44,764 bases of DNA, from NCBI RefSeq assembly GCF_017573465.1, contig NZ_JAGEPF010000057.1:1-44764 (forward strand), read 5' to 3'. The notes below the pieces were generated by a model. That model ran no database searches and was not told the DNA's origin. It was given only the letters and a program-made list of their open reading frames with translations. This document shows positions 44,721-44,764 of the stretch, piece by piece. The number at the start of each line of letters is the position of its first letter. Positions within the stretch are counted from its first letter, which is position 1. The position numbers and the translations under genes are program-made. Origin of the DNA: Actinomadura violacea (lineage in GTDB: Bacteria > Actinomycetota > Actinomycetes > Streptosporangiales > Streptosporangiaceae).

Positions 44721-44764
44721 GCGGGCGGCCGGCGGCCGGCGGGCGGCCGGCGGGCGGCCGGCGG
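44721..44764. repeat. GC repeat at the contig end
   Basis: GCGGGCGGCCG occurs at 44721-44731, 44739-44749 and 44750-44760, with a shortened GCGGCCG between the first two and GCGG at the end. It is pure G/C. It is either a true repeat that broke assembly or an assembly artefact. Confidence 0.7.

Noticed and set aside
44617..44764. Open frame starting MHVIAGSWWRLSGHRTGYRD and running off the window end
   Set aside because: No ribosome-binding site, lower-GC codons at the start, and the rest is the GC repeat at the contig end.
1..44764. tRNA, rRNA, CRISPR arrays, insertion sequences or prophage genes
   Set aside because: I found no cloverleaf-like sequence, no rRNA, no spaced identical repeats of CRISPR type, and no transposase or integrase. 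The repeats present are coding minisatellites or short tandem duplications.

Overview
The window reads as chromosomal DNA of a high-GC actinomycete. Coding regions have very high third-position GC, GTG and TTG starts are used beside ATG, and the gene order is the classic actinobacterial ribosomal-protein supercluster. DUF397 genes next to an XRE/DUF5753 regulator, a DUF1707 protein and zinc-type S14, S4 and L36 point to a Streptomyces or Thermomonospora/Actinomadura-type lineage; the genus is an inference. The record is probably a whole contig: its first 38 bases look like an Illumina adapter remnant, and it ends in an 11-base GC repeat.

Layout. 1-38 adapter-like. 39-154 is the 3' end of rpsC, followed by rplP-rpmC-rpsQ (end of the S10 operon) and rplN-rplX-rplE-rpsN-rpsH-rplF-rplR-rpsE-rpmD-rplO (spc operon), then secY-adk-map. 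A DUF1707 membrane protein and two reverse-strand genes (a calcineurin-like phosphoesterase and a small HTH protein) separate map from infA-rpmJ-rpsM-rpsK-rpsD-rpoA-rplQ, which ends at a strong terminator. truA follows, then a reverse-strand envelope cassette: two paralogous Pro-rich single-pass membrane proteins and a CAP-domain protein. Next are rplM-rpsI-glmM, a secreted HNH/DUF1524 lipoprotein (reverse), a DUF389 membrane protein, a four-gene ABC-2 transporter operon, a GNAT acetyltransferase and a DUF4328 membrane protein. coaA (reverse) and glmS diverge. A lower-GC reverse-strand island (XRE/DUF5753 regulator plus two DUF397 genes) precedes nnr-alr-hydrolase-tsaE. A membrane protein with a Gly/Ser/Tyr-rich cytoplasmic half leads to tsaB-rimI-tsaD, and a phosphotransferase-fold gene (reverse) ends the window.

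How it fits together. Most genes serve translation (22 complete ribosomal-protein genes plus the rpsC tail, IF-1, RNA polymerase alpha, SecY, Map, TruA, the TsaB/D/E t6A enzymes and RimI), cell-wall precursor supply (GlmM, GlmS, Alr) and cofactor metabolism or repair (CoaA, Nnr, Adk). The accessory genes sit at the seams between housekeeping blocks and are mostly envelope or regulatory proteins. Two non-coding patterns stand out. Most gaps of about 45 bases or more inside the ribosomal clusters hold one or more perfect or near-perfect hairpins. Several transcription units start 7-8 bases after a TAnnnT-like -10 with no Shine-Dalgarno, as expected of leaderless mRNAs; at coaA that promoter is embedded in a 10-bp inverted repeat.
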